From positions 319,937 to 383,936 of the forward strand of contig DF239020.1 of assembly GCA_000507305.1 (NCBI GenBank): 64,000 nucleotides of DNA, written 5' to 3'. The DNA is from Breviolum minutum Mf 1.05b.01. Lineage: Eukaryota > Sar > Dinophyceae > Suessiales > Symbiodiniaceae. Positions 47,501 through 60,300 of this stretch are shown here, piece after piece. Under the pieces are notes generated by a model. It searched no databases and was not told the DNA's origin. It saw nothing but the letters and a program-made list of their open reading frames with translations. The position numbers were made by a program, and so were the translations under genes. Numbering within the stretch: the stretch's first letter is position 1; each line of letters begins with the position of its first letter.

Positions 47501-50049
47501 TGGCCTCCAATAACGAACATCTCTCAGATTTGGGTGGGGAATTTCATACATTTCCATTCTTGGACATGAATCATAAAGTAGGACTATATCACATGTTAAA
47601 GATTTCCCAAGGTTTTTGCCATTGTTTCTTCGCATAATATCTTTTCATATGCATATATAAATACCTTAGGAAACCGAAACCGAGAAATTCGTAGGGTCTG
47701 TGTCTAAACCCGAGGTTTGATATGGAAACCCAGGGTTTCCAAAAATGACGAAAATTCACCATGTTTCGATTTATGATAAAGCATGATAAAACCTCGCCTG
47801 CTGTTAAAAGAACCAAATGAACAAAGCCAGTATCTGACATTTTCTAGCTGTTTGAAAAGCATCATCCCAACAATGAGCGTTTTTAGAGCCAACATCAGAA
47901 TCAAATTCCNNNNNNNNNNNNNNNNNNNNNNNNNNNNNNNNNNNNNNNNNNNNNNNNNNNNNNNNNNNNNNNNNNNNNNNNNNNNNNNNNNNNNNNNNNN
48001 NNNNNNNNNNNNNNNNNNNNNNNNNNNNNNNNNNNNNNNNNNNNNNNNNNNNNNNNNNNNNNNNNNNNNNNNNNNNNNNNNNNNNNNNNNNNNNNNNNNN
48101 NNNNNNNNNNNNNNNNNNNNNNNNNNNNNNNNNNNNNNNNNNNNNNNNNNNNNNNNNNNNNNNNNNNNNNNNNNNNNNNNNNNNNNNNNNNNNNNNNNNN
48201 NNNNNNNNNNNNNNNNNNNNNNNNNNNNNNNNNNNNNNNNNNNNNNNNNNNNNNNNNNNNNNNNNNNNNNNNNNNNNNNNNNNNNNNNNNNNNNNNNNNN
48301 NNNNNNNNNNNNNNNNNNNNNNNNNNNNNNNNNNNNNNNNNNNNNNNNNNNNNNNNNNNNNNNNNNNNNNNNNNNNNNNNNNNNNNNNNNNNNNNNNNNN
48401 NNNNNNNNNNNNNNNNNNNNNNNNNNNNNNNNNNNNNNNAGATATATATATATAGTATATATATATATATATATATATCCATCTCGTCATGTCTCCATTA
48501 TTAAAGCCTTTAAAACCGCCTTGGAAATACCTACTGCCCATTGCCCCATTGCCCTGGAGAAGCCTCTTCCCAACGACTAGCAATTCCGCAGGCATGCAAA
48601 GCGCTGCTCAAAGCGATCAAGTCCACTTCGAAATCTGCGATGAAATCAAGGATTTCAACACGCAGAACGACAAGAAAAAAACAAGATGTCTGCAACTGTA
48701 ACAAGAAACTTTGGTGAAATTGTTGTGTCTCGCAAAAATGCACATCTCTATACACATCTCTGAACTCAAGATTTCAAACCACAACTCATCAAAACATGGA
48801 TTATATGGGATCATGACAATGTCTCAATATCAGCACTTCATTTCTTCCAGTACAAACTTCCATGGAAACCATCTTCAGTTGATCCTTCACTCCCACCTGC
48901 ATTGGCATCCATCAACAATTTCATCGGTATCCGCCAAGCCGTAGCCTTGGAGCAAGCGCCTTAGCACCCCGTAGAATAAAACGAAGGTCCCCCGTAAAAA
49001 GGGACCATGTTCAAAGGAGATTTCGCAATTTTTAGAGATATATGATATGATATATTGCTTAGTTTTCAATTTTGGTTTATCCAAGTGTGCTGGACTGCAG
49101 ATTACCCCAAATCAACCACTAATTACTTGAGAAACCTTGATATTGCCATTCTGAACTTTAAAAGAAAGACCGCTTGGTCCAAATCGAACATCGTACCGGA
49201 ATAACCGTCTTAATCGAGGTCAGACATAAACAAAGTCCGGCTGCGAAAGCTGTAGACCAAGGCACTACATAACGCACTGAAAGAATACTTGCATGGACCC
49301 AATTTCCGCCTCAGCAGTTGCAGCAAGTATTGTTGGATACATGTAAAATATTTCAAAATCGATATCTTTAGAGCATATTTTAGAGCATTTCCAAATAATG
49401 GCAAAGGGCCAGCGCTTCACAGGCAGAACCACCCACATCAAGACCACACCCAACATATGGGGATTTCCTAAAATGGTGGTACCCAACAACCATGGGGGTT
49501 TTCCTACTAAAAATGATCATTTTGGGGCGTTTTGGGGGTACCACCATTTAAGGAAACCTCCATATCTTCCAAGAATTCTTTCGCCAAAATACTTGGGCAT
49601 TTCCCCTAGCAGCATGTATCCTTCTTGCCACCGTCGCTGGCGGCCAAAGGCGTGGATAGCTTGCGAAAAGTGTTTCTCTGTAAGTAAGGAAGCCTGGAGG
49701 CTGCAGAGACAATGACGATGAACCTGCCCAACGCTCTTCTCAGGTCAGATTAATTATCATTAAGGCATGGAAAAATCCGTTCCTTTAAACCATATTTAAA
49801 AAAACAAAACAAAATCGAAAGACACATCTTCCAAAGGACAACACAAATTAGCAAAACTCCATGACATCTACACCACCACTTTCTATGACAGGTTTCAACA
49901 ACTGCAATCATTGGGGGTCCCATCAGCGCCTGATTCCTCCACAGTTGCTCCAATGCCTTGTCTCTTTGTGAAGGGGACCATCTCCCTGGCTGCTTTCCAG
50001 ACAACACAGCCAGGGCCGCCAATGCTGCATTCCATCCCGTTGGAAACTC
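41543..50049 (-). CDS. Pentatricopeptide repeat (PPR) protein
   Basis: RNA-binding helical-repeat protein; family members usually act on organelle transcripts. Exons in order: about 49935-50049 (WNAALAALAVLSG), 49585-49677 (FSQAIHAFGRQRRW), 48564-48634 (VDLIALSSALHACG), 47439-47469, 46956-47032 (VISSCGKGFAWFAALSFLDD), 46069-46134 (LKPDMVSFSAAVSACEKG), about 45330-45412 (RALQLFFEARTRQG), about 45027-45106 (RPDVILLGASISACEKGRQW), 43881-43975 (APDVISFDVLLDAAALAKQW), 43010-43078, 42439-42523, 41882-41978, 41543-41758 (stop). Most junctions are phase-perfect with GC, GA or GT donors. At least two exons are missing: one probably in the N gap, one between 43078 and 43881. Repeats share the plant-like (x)PDVxSxxxxxSACEKGxxW pattern. 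N-terminus not found. Confidence 0.85.
42061..42173. mobile_element. MITE family B, copy 5, with TA duplication
   Basis: 113 bp from CTGTTGATG to CATCAACAG, flanked by TA at 42059-42060 and 42174-42175. Inner arms AAGAAATCCTGC and GCAGGATTTC. The cleanest boundary evidence for this family. Confidence 0.92.
44000..45020. other. No exon recognised
   Basis: PPR-gene intron of about 1 kb. I see no further PPR-like frame or repeat element here, although the phases of the flanking exons imply that one small exon may be present. Confidence 0.45.
47910..48439. other. Assembly gap of 530 N
   Basis: A run of 530 N followed directly by a (TA)n tract. It lies inside the PPR gene between exons 48564-48634 and 47439-47469, whose phases do not join, so it likely hides one repeat-coding exon. 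Confidence 0.99.
49454..49565. mobile_element. MITE family C, copy 3
   Basis: Ends CATATGGGGATTTCC and GGAAACCTCCATATC; inner arms AAAATGGTGGTACCC and GGGGTACCACCATTT. Lies in a PPR-gene intron only 20 nt from exon 49585-49677. Confidence 0.88.
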
Positions 50050-50664
50050 CTGGGAAGCCTGCAACATGCCGTTTCTTCCGAAAAAAAAAACTCGTGGCAA
50101 TGAAGAAAAATGTCAAACTTAAGGGAAAAAATGGCAGTGCTACTTCAAGTTTCGTTTCGCGATTGCTTGGTCTGGCATCCAAAAAACTCATCGAATATTT
50201 GCTACATAACTAAGATCTTGCAATGGAACATCACTGCCAGATGCTGTCAAATCGCGCTGGGCTGTTTATCCAGGCCTTGTTTCCAAGGCGTAAGGGATTA
50301 TAAAAGTCTGTTCACTGGAACAAGTATGTAATTAATCGAATTTATATATTTTCTATGTTTGACCTGCTTGTCAATCCAGTTTGTATCCTGTAAATAGATT
50401 ATGGGTATACCCGTAATTTATAGTGATTGTGATAAATCTAGGGGGCATAAGATACGTAACCAATCGTCCTGAACCAACACATGCAAGACACGCTGAATAG
50501 AATCAAAACTCATGACCCCTTCACAAAACTGAGCTGCCCAAAAAGAAAGTCACAAAAAATGAAGGTATCTGGGTTTCTTCCGAACAGCATTCTTTTGGAT
50601 TGTTTTGTAACACAATTAGAGAATTGATGAGAACTGTTAATTTCCACACCTTTCTTCACCTCCC

Positions 50665-50665
50665 C

Positions 50666-50715
<50 letters not shown>

Positions 50716-50735
50716 ACAACAACAACAACAACAGC
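50665..50735. repeat. (ATC)n-(AAC)n compound microsatellite
   Basis: About 16 ATC units passing into AAC units. A minus frame to its right reads GLTNGVVMTDVDEDHDS and then enters the repeat as poly-Cys, so a small exon may end near 50745. Confidence 0.9.
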
Positions 50736-51368
50736 AGCATGAATCATGGTCCTCGTCCACATCTGTCATTACCACCCCATTAGTCAATCCAGGTGCCTTG
50801 AAGGACTGGCCCCGCACAGCATATCTCAAGAGCATCGTTTTGACACTCCACAGCCCATGATTGCGGGCCAATGGCACAGCCCACCGACTTATGTCTTTTG
50901 TATTCTTTGGCATTTGGCATTTGGCATGGAAAGTAGATATCTAATGGATATCTATGTAAAAAGAAGATGTGCATGAAGAAAAACATGACATCTACATTAC
51001 TTGCGATTTCGAATGGGGTTTTCAAGGTGAACACATGTCTATCACATCAAACTTGAGACCGGTATTGCTTGAAGTGAGCTTGATAGCGACAAATTTTGAG
51101 GTACCTTCCAAGAGAGCGAAATGATCCTTAGAAAATGGTTGATATGGTGGGAAACCAATGGGTTTTCAAGATGTTCCACTTTTGAGACTCCCGCCTGATG
51201 GATGAATCCTATTACTATTGCTGCCATAGATTTTGTATTATCATATCTTCGAGCTTGTTGAAAACCTTCAAAACTACCCAAGAGAAAAGGCAGTAATACC
51301 ACCCAAAAAAAAGCTTCCCCACTTCCACGTTTCAACCTAAAATGAGGGTCAAATTCCTCCTTGGAGTC

Positions 51369-51932
51369 TTATTTAAAGGTCTTTAGGGTTACACATGCAC
51401 CACTGCAGCCATGGCCTTTTCTGAGTATGGGATTTGTTGTGTCTTGTGAAACAGTATGGGTTGCCATTGACTTCGCTTGGGAAATGGCGTCACTTGTAGC
51501 ACCCCATTTTTTTTGTTCAATCAAACAACGAACAAAGAAAACTCGAAGATTCCATCCTATTTTGGTATACTTGCTTAACAGCTCAATTGAACGACCATTG
51601 GAATTGACGACGTTTGTGTAGCACCATGAATCATCCCTTCTGTTCCAGCTAAGAAGGTAACCCTCTTTCAGATGGTTCCTCACTGCCAGGTACCTTAGAA
51701 TGAAAAAATGCGACTCTTCAAACAATGCATTTGTTCATTGCCCCCTTATTGTGGTTGATGGAATGCGTCATGTTGTAGACGAGGAATTGGGGGAAAGTGC
51801 TGCAAACAATCGACATTCTCAAGTGGTTGTCGCAAACGTTCAATCATAGCAGTTGACTTTGATGCATACAAGAACTCCACAAGACGGAAAGCCACTATCA
51901 ACTCATCGAGAATGCCAACTGCACAACAGCTG
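51369..51932 (-). CDS. Coding stretches of an unrecognised gene
   Basis: Minus frame 51746 to about 51932, after a GGGCAG acceptor, reads AVGILDELIVAFRLVEFLYA and AMIERLRQPLENVDCLQHF, ending HQPQ with TAA. Minus frame 51369 to about 51540 reads IEQKKWGATSDAISQAKSMA and ends KTFK with a stop. First codon positions in the second are strongly purine-rich (about 68%). They could be alternative ends of one helical-repeat gene, perhaps the upstream part of the PPR gene. Not recognised. Confidence 0.45.
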
Positions 51933-52346
51933 CCCGTGCAACCAACACACAAAAAAAACAGCACCAAACAATCACAGCTAAAGCCTACCATTGAAAAAAG
52001 AGACCTGGAGGACAAACTCCGAAAAGACACCGTTTTTTTCTGGGAAAACTGATGCCAGGAGACGCTAGCGCCGCGTAACATAGAACATCATGCCACTGGC
52101 CGCCAGCAGCCTGAAATGATCTGAGAGCTTGGATATCCTAGAGTTTGGCTCTATGTTCAATGGCAGTAGAGATCAGTAGAGCGTTAAATGTATATAGTAT
52201 AGACTAGCTCATTCAGACTCAATCGATTACATGAAATGCTGAATTGTGGAAGATGGAGGCAAAATAAAAGCTGCCTTTCCATTCGACCTTCATTCTTTGT
52301 GCTGAAAGGATCGCATTCAAAACTCTGTACAAAAAACTGAGATCCC

Positions 52347-52870
52347 TTAGAACATGCTTAGTCTCCAAGCACACTCTTCTCTGCTGCCAAGTGGCAGCAA
52401 ACCATCAGACATGAATGCGACACCCAAACCCAAGTTCTCTGCCATCATTGCAGCTGTGAAGGAACTCAATAGCATCCCTGAGAAGCCATAAGGAACAACT
52501 TTAAAGCGGAAGCATGCTGAGATGGGCAGCAAAGATCATCACTTCTAAATCATCTTCATGTTACCACATTGACACAAAAGTCACTTCCCCCAACCCCTCC
52601 ACATCCACCCTTTACATTATCCTATCAATTGCTTCTGTTTCCATTTACCACACCTGTGTCCCCAAAGGTATTCCAAAGACTTGGAACTTTTGCTCGATCA
52701 CGGACCTCAGGATACACACACCAGCTACACCACCAAAGGGATCCACACAACCGAGGTGGATTCTATCAATCATCAGGTGAAGCAACGCCGCCATTTTCTT
52801 CCAAGATACGGGTGCCAAATCCATGGCATGCATTTGGGCTTGTCCAGTCATACAAGCACCAATTTGCATG
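52347..52870 (-). CDS. Exons with membrane-like C-terminus, unrecognised
   Basis: A C-terminal exon 52347 to about 52505 reads VVPYGFSGMLLSSFTAAMMA and ENLGLGVAFMSDGLLPLG, with a stop at 52347. A second coding stretch at about 52650-52870 reads MQIGACMTGQAQMHAMDLAP and GCVDPFGGVAGVCILRSVIE. Both are hydrophobic and Met-rich, suggesting a membrane protein. They probably belong with 53331-53860. No family recognised. Confidence 0.45.
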
Positions 52871-53330
52871 GCTGCTAGTACAGGTAACCTGAGTGACCCG
52901 AAAAAATGATGAAAGAAATGTGGTGACCCAAACTTTGCCGCTGAACGGTTTTCATTTGAAGAAAGGGAGTTGGTAGATCACAAATTGATGCAATGACTTA
53001 ATCAAAGCAAGTCGAATATGAGTCTCAATGAATCACTAGTAAGTCAAGAAAAACCTGCATGGATCAAAAACGAGTTGAAGAAATATGTCCCCTACCAATA
53101 TGTTCCCTATGAAAGGGCAGAATGTGCTCCATAATCATCCATCCAAAACGATGAAACGATCACCTTCGAGGATGTGACTTCCGAAATTGGTTTTGCTCTG
53201 CAAAATCCTATCTTGGGAACGTCAGCATGTTTAGGGTCTTCTTCAAAGAAACTGACATACAAAAAAATCATATCTGTTGAAAAAAGTAACTATACTTGAC
53301 CTTCATTTATCTTGTACCTCCAAATGCTCC

Positions 53331-53860
53331 TTCCACACATCTTTCTGTTAAATGTCCCGGGATGTCCAGCCGAGCTGCAATTCTGTCAACGATGAGACCT
53401 GCGGCACCATCATCAAACTCATGCCGTACCTCTTTGGAAAGTGTGTCGTGGCCCCCGGCGTCATGCGAAGGTGTGGATGAAACGAAGGATGGACACTGAA
53501 TGTGACCACCAAAATGAATCATTTGACATGATTATGAGTATGCGATAGTGATAGATTACTTGATAGATTATGGATAATGGCTAGTATGTATGATAGTACT
53601 TGAGAATATAAAAGGATACTGTATGTATATATATATATAATATATATATCATGATATGTTCATCTATCCTTGACGTCAAGGCGTAAAGGCGTAATCACAA
53701 GAAAAAACACAGAAAGCTCGACATGGCATCTTTTGTTTTCCAATAAGCCGATCTGCGGTCTGAAAATTGCTGGCTGCGCACGGTGCTGGGATCTCCCAGG
53801 CTTCAACAGAAGGACCCGACCCAGGCGTCAAAATCTTCATGTTTTTCCATGAACAAAAAC
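53331..53860 (-). CDS. Two exons of an unrecognised gene
   Basis: Upper exon, about 53700-53860, reads MKILTPGSGPSVEAWEIPAP and ADRLIGKQKMPCRAF. Lower exon 53331 to about 53497, between a CATTCAG acceptor and a GTACAAG donor, reads HDTLSKEVRHEFDDGAAGLI and RIAARLDIPGHLTERCVEGA. Clear coding composition. Function unknown. It lies just downstream of the surface-protein gene that ends at 54319. Confidence 0.6.
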
Positions 53861-54318
53861 ACAGATGACTGAAAAAAAAATAACCAACCTTGTCATATTT
53901 TGTAATCATGCTCATGCAATCTAAATGACATCATGAACCAGTTGACATGCCCGTTGAAAATTGATATCATCACATCAAAAATCATCGAAGATTTTGAGGT
54001 CCAAAAACGTTTGCTTCCCAGTAGTTGGGTCAGCGGAAAAATCTCAAAAATCGTCCGTCGCTTCCAGCAGGGTCGAATTTTTTTGACGGGAAAAGTGGCA
54101 TGAAATACATGCCAAAGTGAGTGAAACCGCATGTGATACTTCAACGACTGCAGTTTGGGATTAAAATCTGCTCGATGTGAAATGATGTGAAGTTGGAGTA
54201 AAGTGAAGTATCAAAATCTATAGCACTATCTGAACAGTTTGGATACTTTTGGGGATCCATAATTCGTTTCAGGTTTATCATGGTCTGAATCCAAACAAAA
54301 TTTGAAGTTTGAAGATGC

Positions 54319-57300
54319 TCAAAGCAACGCGGAAAATGCGACGATGAGCCCAATGCCAAGCGCACGAATGCTGGAGGACACCGGCTGTTGCGTGTTATTC
54401 TGTGAAGAGCAATCCTGATTGGAGGTTTGAGGCATCTTGGGCTTCCGGGCTTCCTAGCATACTTTGCCATCGTTGAGTTGAAATATCACTCGGAGTCCAC
54501 ACTGACTTACAACCACAATATGATCTAAAACGATTGAGTGATACTGAACTTTGAGAAAAACATGAATGATGGATCACTTTCGAGATGAAGCCAAGTGCAA
54601 ACAAGATATAGATCAATGAGCCATGCACATTATTGCTGTACTGTATGAGCCAAAGTAATACCCCATTTGACTGCTTTTAGTATCAAACTCAGCAAGTGCA
54701 AATTATAAGGAACTCTACCCACACCATGATTCATCGTTATTTCACATCCAATCACCACCAAACATGGAATTGCCATCGGAAACCCAACACGCCAAGATTC
54801 TGGAAATAAGTTTGGTCGTACCGGGCATTTTCCACAACTGCGAAGACACTCCGCAGTGACATTCAATTGGCCAGTGCCATCAATGTAATGAAGACTATCG
54901 CAAGGATAAGTCGTGAGTAGGGCTTCACAAGTGCAGAATTGATCATTGATCTCCTTGTTTTCGAAGCAGGCATGAAATGTATCGAATCGTCGTGTTTCCA
55001 AGAAAAGCCTAGACTTCCGTTTCGACCTGCTTGAGTCCCAGAGGATTGTTGGATCTCAGCACCATTTGATGCAACATGATACATTGGATTATTCCAGAAT
55101 CTACCAAACACTGAAGAGAAGGATATCTACATACAAATTTTCTTTCAGAGAAGACCTCATTTGCTAAGATATGAAATGTCACGATAAGGAAAAAGGCCTT
55201 TCCAGTAGTGTTGCAAGCGGTTTAAGCACCAAAAGTGCATGACATGGTGGATCCATTTCATTTTGTTAGGTGAGAATATGAGGCCATCACTACTAGCAAA
55301 CATGTCTAACATCAAAAGCATCAAAGGTTGCAAATTTTACTAAACCAACTTGTGCTGTGCAAGTCTCCGTACCAGTAAAACCATGGCAAAATGTCGTGGT
55401 AGAAATTAGATCTTCACATTGCAAAGCAGTTCCAATGGCAGGATCTCGGGAAGCTTCTTCACAGGATTTGCCTTCACAGGATCCAAGTTTCACAGACATG
55501 ACATGACTTGATCATCTCTAAAAAAAGGTATGTAATTAATTCTACAAGGGATATATAATCTCTGGATGTCTATGGTTCACCGAATGCTACACAAAAATAA
55601 CTATATAGGTTGTTTTTTGCTTGCATAATTTGCAAAAACATTTCAGTGCCAAATCATTCATCACCCCCCAACTCCAACTGCTCCTGAAATGGTTGACTTT
55701 TGGAAGCCTTTTACGACGAACAAAAGGTACACGATCCAAGGATAGGAAGTGAAATCTCGGGTCCAACTTTTCGGCCTTTATTTGTGGTCATTTGCCACTC
55801 AGGATATCACCCCATCCCACATCCCACATCCCACAAAATATACAAACCTACTCTCAACTACACTCAGCATCTATCAACTTCCACTTTTTTCTATGTTTTC
55901 TTTTCTTGTAAGTTTTTCCAAGCTACATCTAAGATCGTTTCCTTCAATGTCATAGTTCCTCTCCTCCATCCATCGTCTCATCCAAGCCATCTCTGCATAT
56001 TGCTTTCGTGTGATATTTGTTGCCAACTCGTCGATGTAGGGATCCAATTGAGAAGCCTTCCAAAATTTTAATGGAAATTCACGTGGATCCAACAGGACAA
56101 CAGCATCAGCTATTTATAGATGTTCAGTATTGTGTACAACAAAGCTTCAACAGCAATGCAAAAAAAAATATCAGGATGATATTTGTTTACCGTAAGTGAA
56201 AGGTTCATAAAGATTCGGGCAAAAATTTAGCAAAATGAGATGATCCAAATTGGCAAATGTCCAAGTCGCAGGGACGTTATTTCGAAGTGCATCTACCATG
56301 GCTACTGCTCCTGCGTGGTGAGGAAGCATCATGCGAACAAAGTCGATTGGATGTTTGCAAATCAGCTGTACTGCCATTGCATCATGCATCCTCAGGTAAA
56401 GATCAAAGGAGGCGGGCAGGATATCAATGCTTCTTCAGATTCATTGTACTTAAATCATTCAGAAACAACTTCCCTTCCCTACATCATTTGACAAATTGCT
56501 CTACAAAAAGTAAAATCCACACTAGGTTGTTATTGCATGTTATAACCAGAATCATATCTGTCTATATAATATGTATAATATATCATTATCCTACATTGTG
56601 TTCACGTTTTCACGGCTCCCTTTGACAAGCTGCCACAAAAAGAAACCCAAGAAAAACAGAACTGGCATGACAGGAAAAAACACAAACAACTTACCCCAAA
56701 CAAACTTCGAAGTATCTGCTGATTGGCTTTCACTAATGCTTGTGCTCCAGCTCCATTCATGTTGCCACAACCCATACTCATCTCTCCATGGGAATCACCA
56801 TGAGAACCGTGGGAATCACCATGAGAACCATGGGAATCACCATGAGAATCATGGGAATCACACATGGACATAGCAGGATAACTCTTCACAAATAACCAAT
56901 CCTGCATTCCTTTCACCTCCAAGTCTTGTTCCTTGACAGTGGCAAATTCCATGTTTCACATGGAAGGATGCTGAAGTTGCCATTAAATGTCTTTTGAAGC
57001 CAAAAATCACCCAATAATGCAGGAAATCTTAAGGAAGTTACAATCATCATGGATTCCTGATTCGCATCTTGCAATCGATCAAGTTGCCTTCGTGTTATCC
57101 GGAAGTCATTTGTTCATCACACCCACTAAGTTTCAAACATTTCTATCACTACAGCATTTTACATGTCTTTTACAAGAGTTTCAACTGTCAGTATCTATGA
57201 TGACTACCTTTTTGTTTCTTAGTGCTTGAAACCTTTCGAACCGTGGGTATTCTCACAACAAGTTCTCATGACAACCTTCCAAGCTTCTAGTTGGATGTGT

Positions 57301-60300
57301 CGACAGAGATGTACCAAACCATCCAACTCATCCGTGGCTGACCATGTCACACACGTCAAATTGTTGATGAGCACCTTAGTTGGGGATGGGAAACTTGCCT
57401 TCAAGGAAACGCAAAGGACATGGAAAGGGGGTTGAAAAAAAAAACGGAAAAACAAACAGCAGTGAATCATATGAATTGGATTGTTCCTTTGGATGTCAAG
57501 TAGATAAGATTATTGAATTTCAATATATCAAAAGTGTACCTAGTTGATGGAAACAGGAAGTGAATCAAGTCTCCAAGTCACATTGCACATCTCAAGGGCG
57601 CCATTGTGATGTGGGATCATGCCATAGACGAAATCCCGTTCCACATCACCAGTGTACTTAATGGCCATACCTCAAGATCCATATATCAATCGATGTCATT
57701 GAAGCATCCAAAAAAGGATTGCATGTTTTGGTGTCAATGAGTACCGAGTGGAACCTCGCAGGATTGCTAATATCGGATTATTTGTATTATCATCAAATCA
57801 CAACCCCAAATTCTTGGTGTTTGGAGCAAATATTTGGCAGTAACACAACCAGAAGCCTTGTGACTTCTACCAAGGCAATGCAGCTTTTGGCAGAAAACCG
57901 TCTCGTCTCGTTTTTTCAGCGAGGCGCCACTGTGCATTCTCATGTTCACCTGCAGGTTTGTGGAGAGTATGTCTACCAGCATGACATGTTCAACACCTTC
58001 AAGTGGTCTATTGAAACGAATTAATGATGCCACTCTGAATCCCACAGCACTTGTGATTGCACTTCAATTGACAAGAACATCTGATCATCATTCATATATT
58101 CCATAAAAATGAAGAGCTATATAGAACATATGTGGAAAATCTTCCAACTCACTTCAGCAAAAATAAGAGAAACAATGTGATATCAAGTATCTCAAGAATA
58201 TTTCAACATAGCAACCATTCCCACCAAACTCCCAAACTCCCCGAACCTCATCCCAAAGTCTTGCTGCATTCGGACATGCATTGCCACCACAAACCATCTG
58301 TCCATGATATAAAGCCCTCGTACTTTCATCCATACAATTCTTGGACAAAACATCTGTGCTTCCAGTACCAGGATTTGTGTCCAAACAGCCGATGTTTTCC
58401 TGAGATGGTGTTTTTTTGATCAAAGTCCATCTAGAATGAATAGATCTGACATCGAAATTCCGCCAAGATCTGACCTGACATAACGGCCCAAGTGGTCTAA
58501 GTATTGCAATCCTAACCAAACTATTGGAAATTTACAGGATGGGATTCCTTTTTATCCTTTTTGGATGAGAGTTTCCGGTTCCGAAACCCGGATGATATCA
58601 TATGAACTCCTTTTCTCATCCGAAAAAAAAGATTGCCAAGAGGCTGTGGATGGACACATCACTGCAGGCAAACAAGCAGAATTTGAGGTCTGCTTCTCAT
58701 GGAAGTCAGACAAATCAATGGTACAGCTTGGTGTTGGCTGTGGATATGGTGTGAAGAAATTCTCCACCCAGGTGCCTGAAGATTGTGTGAAACAGCGATG
58801 TGTTTGGAGGGGTTTTCCCCACACTTCCCACATGGAAACATGGAAATTGTGATTCAATTCTGACGTTTCAACCTCGTGAGTGCTGAAGGGAAAATGTGAA
58901 GTTGATGTGTTGCAGTTTATGTGCCCTTCATGAAGTATCTATTTATAGACTATATACCCTCCCTGAAACTAAACATAGCCCCTACAAATGGATGCTTGGA
59001 AGATGTATTTCCTATTGGGATGGTGTATTTGCAGGGCCTATGTTTGTTTCAGGGAGGGTAGTCCAAAGACTTGCAAAACGAGGCACCAACAGCAATGTTC
59101 ACCTTGCCCGTTTGAGAAAGGCGTGGCCAAACTACCACATAGTAGTCTGCAGCATCTTGAGGTAGATCTGTTTCAGCTTCAACAATCCACCAAGTGTTTG
59201 ATCTACCAAATGGCCTGAGCGTCTGATTCAAAGATTGACTGCTATACATCCCAAGTACCAGCTGAAATGGCCGGTGTTTTTTATTGCGATTACTTGGAAA
59301 GTAAAAAGTGAACAAGTAATTAAAAAATGAACAAATGGCAAATCTAGTTCAATCTATAGAGGATATCTATTCATGTGCAAATATACATACAGCTTCTGGA
59401 AAACTCATCCAATTTCTGTGTGTTTTTCCGAGTAGCTCGTAAAAGTCACATCGACCATCTCGTATCGTAGAGGCTCCCTTCATCACCGTCCCCAAGTGGT
59501 CACAGTTACTTTGATCATCTGGTGCTCGGTGAAGGTAACCGCCGGCATTTTGGAAGATGGTCTTAGTGGGACAAAGTTCAAATGATCCAATTCTTTGAAT
59601 CACTTCATTGAAGGAGATTGGGATGGTAAATCCAACCTGCATTGAGGGACATCTTTCCATCATCTTTCATCAATGAATGCAAGGAGATATCGAAGATATG
59701 TACCAATTCTGAGCGTTGGGTTGCGACAATCCTGTACTACTACGGGTAAACAAGAGGAGTTTAGACGCCTCAGCAAAGATGGAAAGCTTTTGAACCGACT
59801 TTTCCAAGTCTCTGACAAGTTCATAAGACTGGAATATCTGGAAAATCCGGATGCTTTGATGTGGAAGTGCTACTAAAGTCTATTGAAACACTCCAGCTGC
59901 ACCACAGTTACATTCAACACCACAAGCAGTAATACTCGAATCTTAGTGGGCCAAGCATCTGTACCAGAGACTTCAGCAGGAATGAGATCCTTATCGCTCT
60001 GAGACAAGCTGGGCAATCCTCGCAAGGAATGCTGTTTCATGAAGCACATCCCCAAATCCAGCGGAATGTCATAGGTAAATCAGCCTTGAGAGATTCATTC
60101 CCATCCAAAATGAGTCAATTGTTTTTTTCTAAAGATTCCTCCACTCATGACACTTCAATTTGAACCTCAGATCGCCAGACTTCATAGAAACAACATCTTC
60201 CAAATCAGATGTTTAACGCATTTTTCCCACACAAATCTGGACATTCATGGACATTTCATCAACAAAAACGTCAGCTCCTGGACCCAATAGGAGAAGTTCC

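Noticed and set aside
47783-48595. Very long open frames on both strands
   Set aside because: They consist mostly of the 530-N gap and have no sequence support.
54319-56952. DUF305 region as an independent gene starting at the ATG at 56952
   Set aside because: That start gives no signal peptide despite a Cys-rich ectodomain and C-terminal anchor, whereas joining at the AAG|GAACAAG acceptor at 56931 links in phase to upstream exons that begin with a signal peptide.
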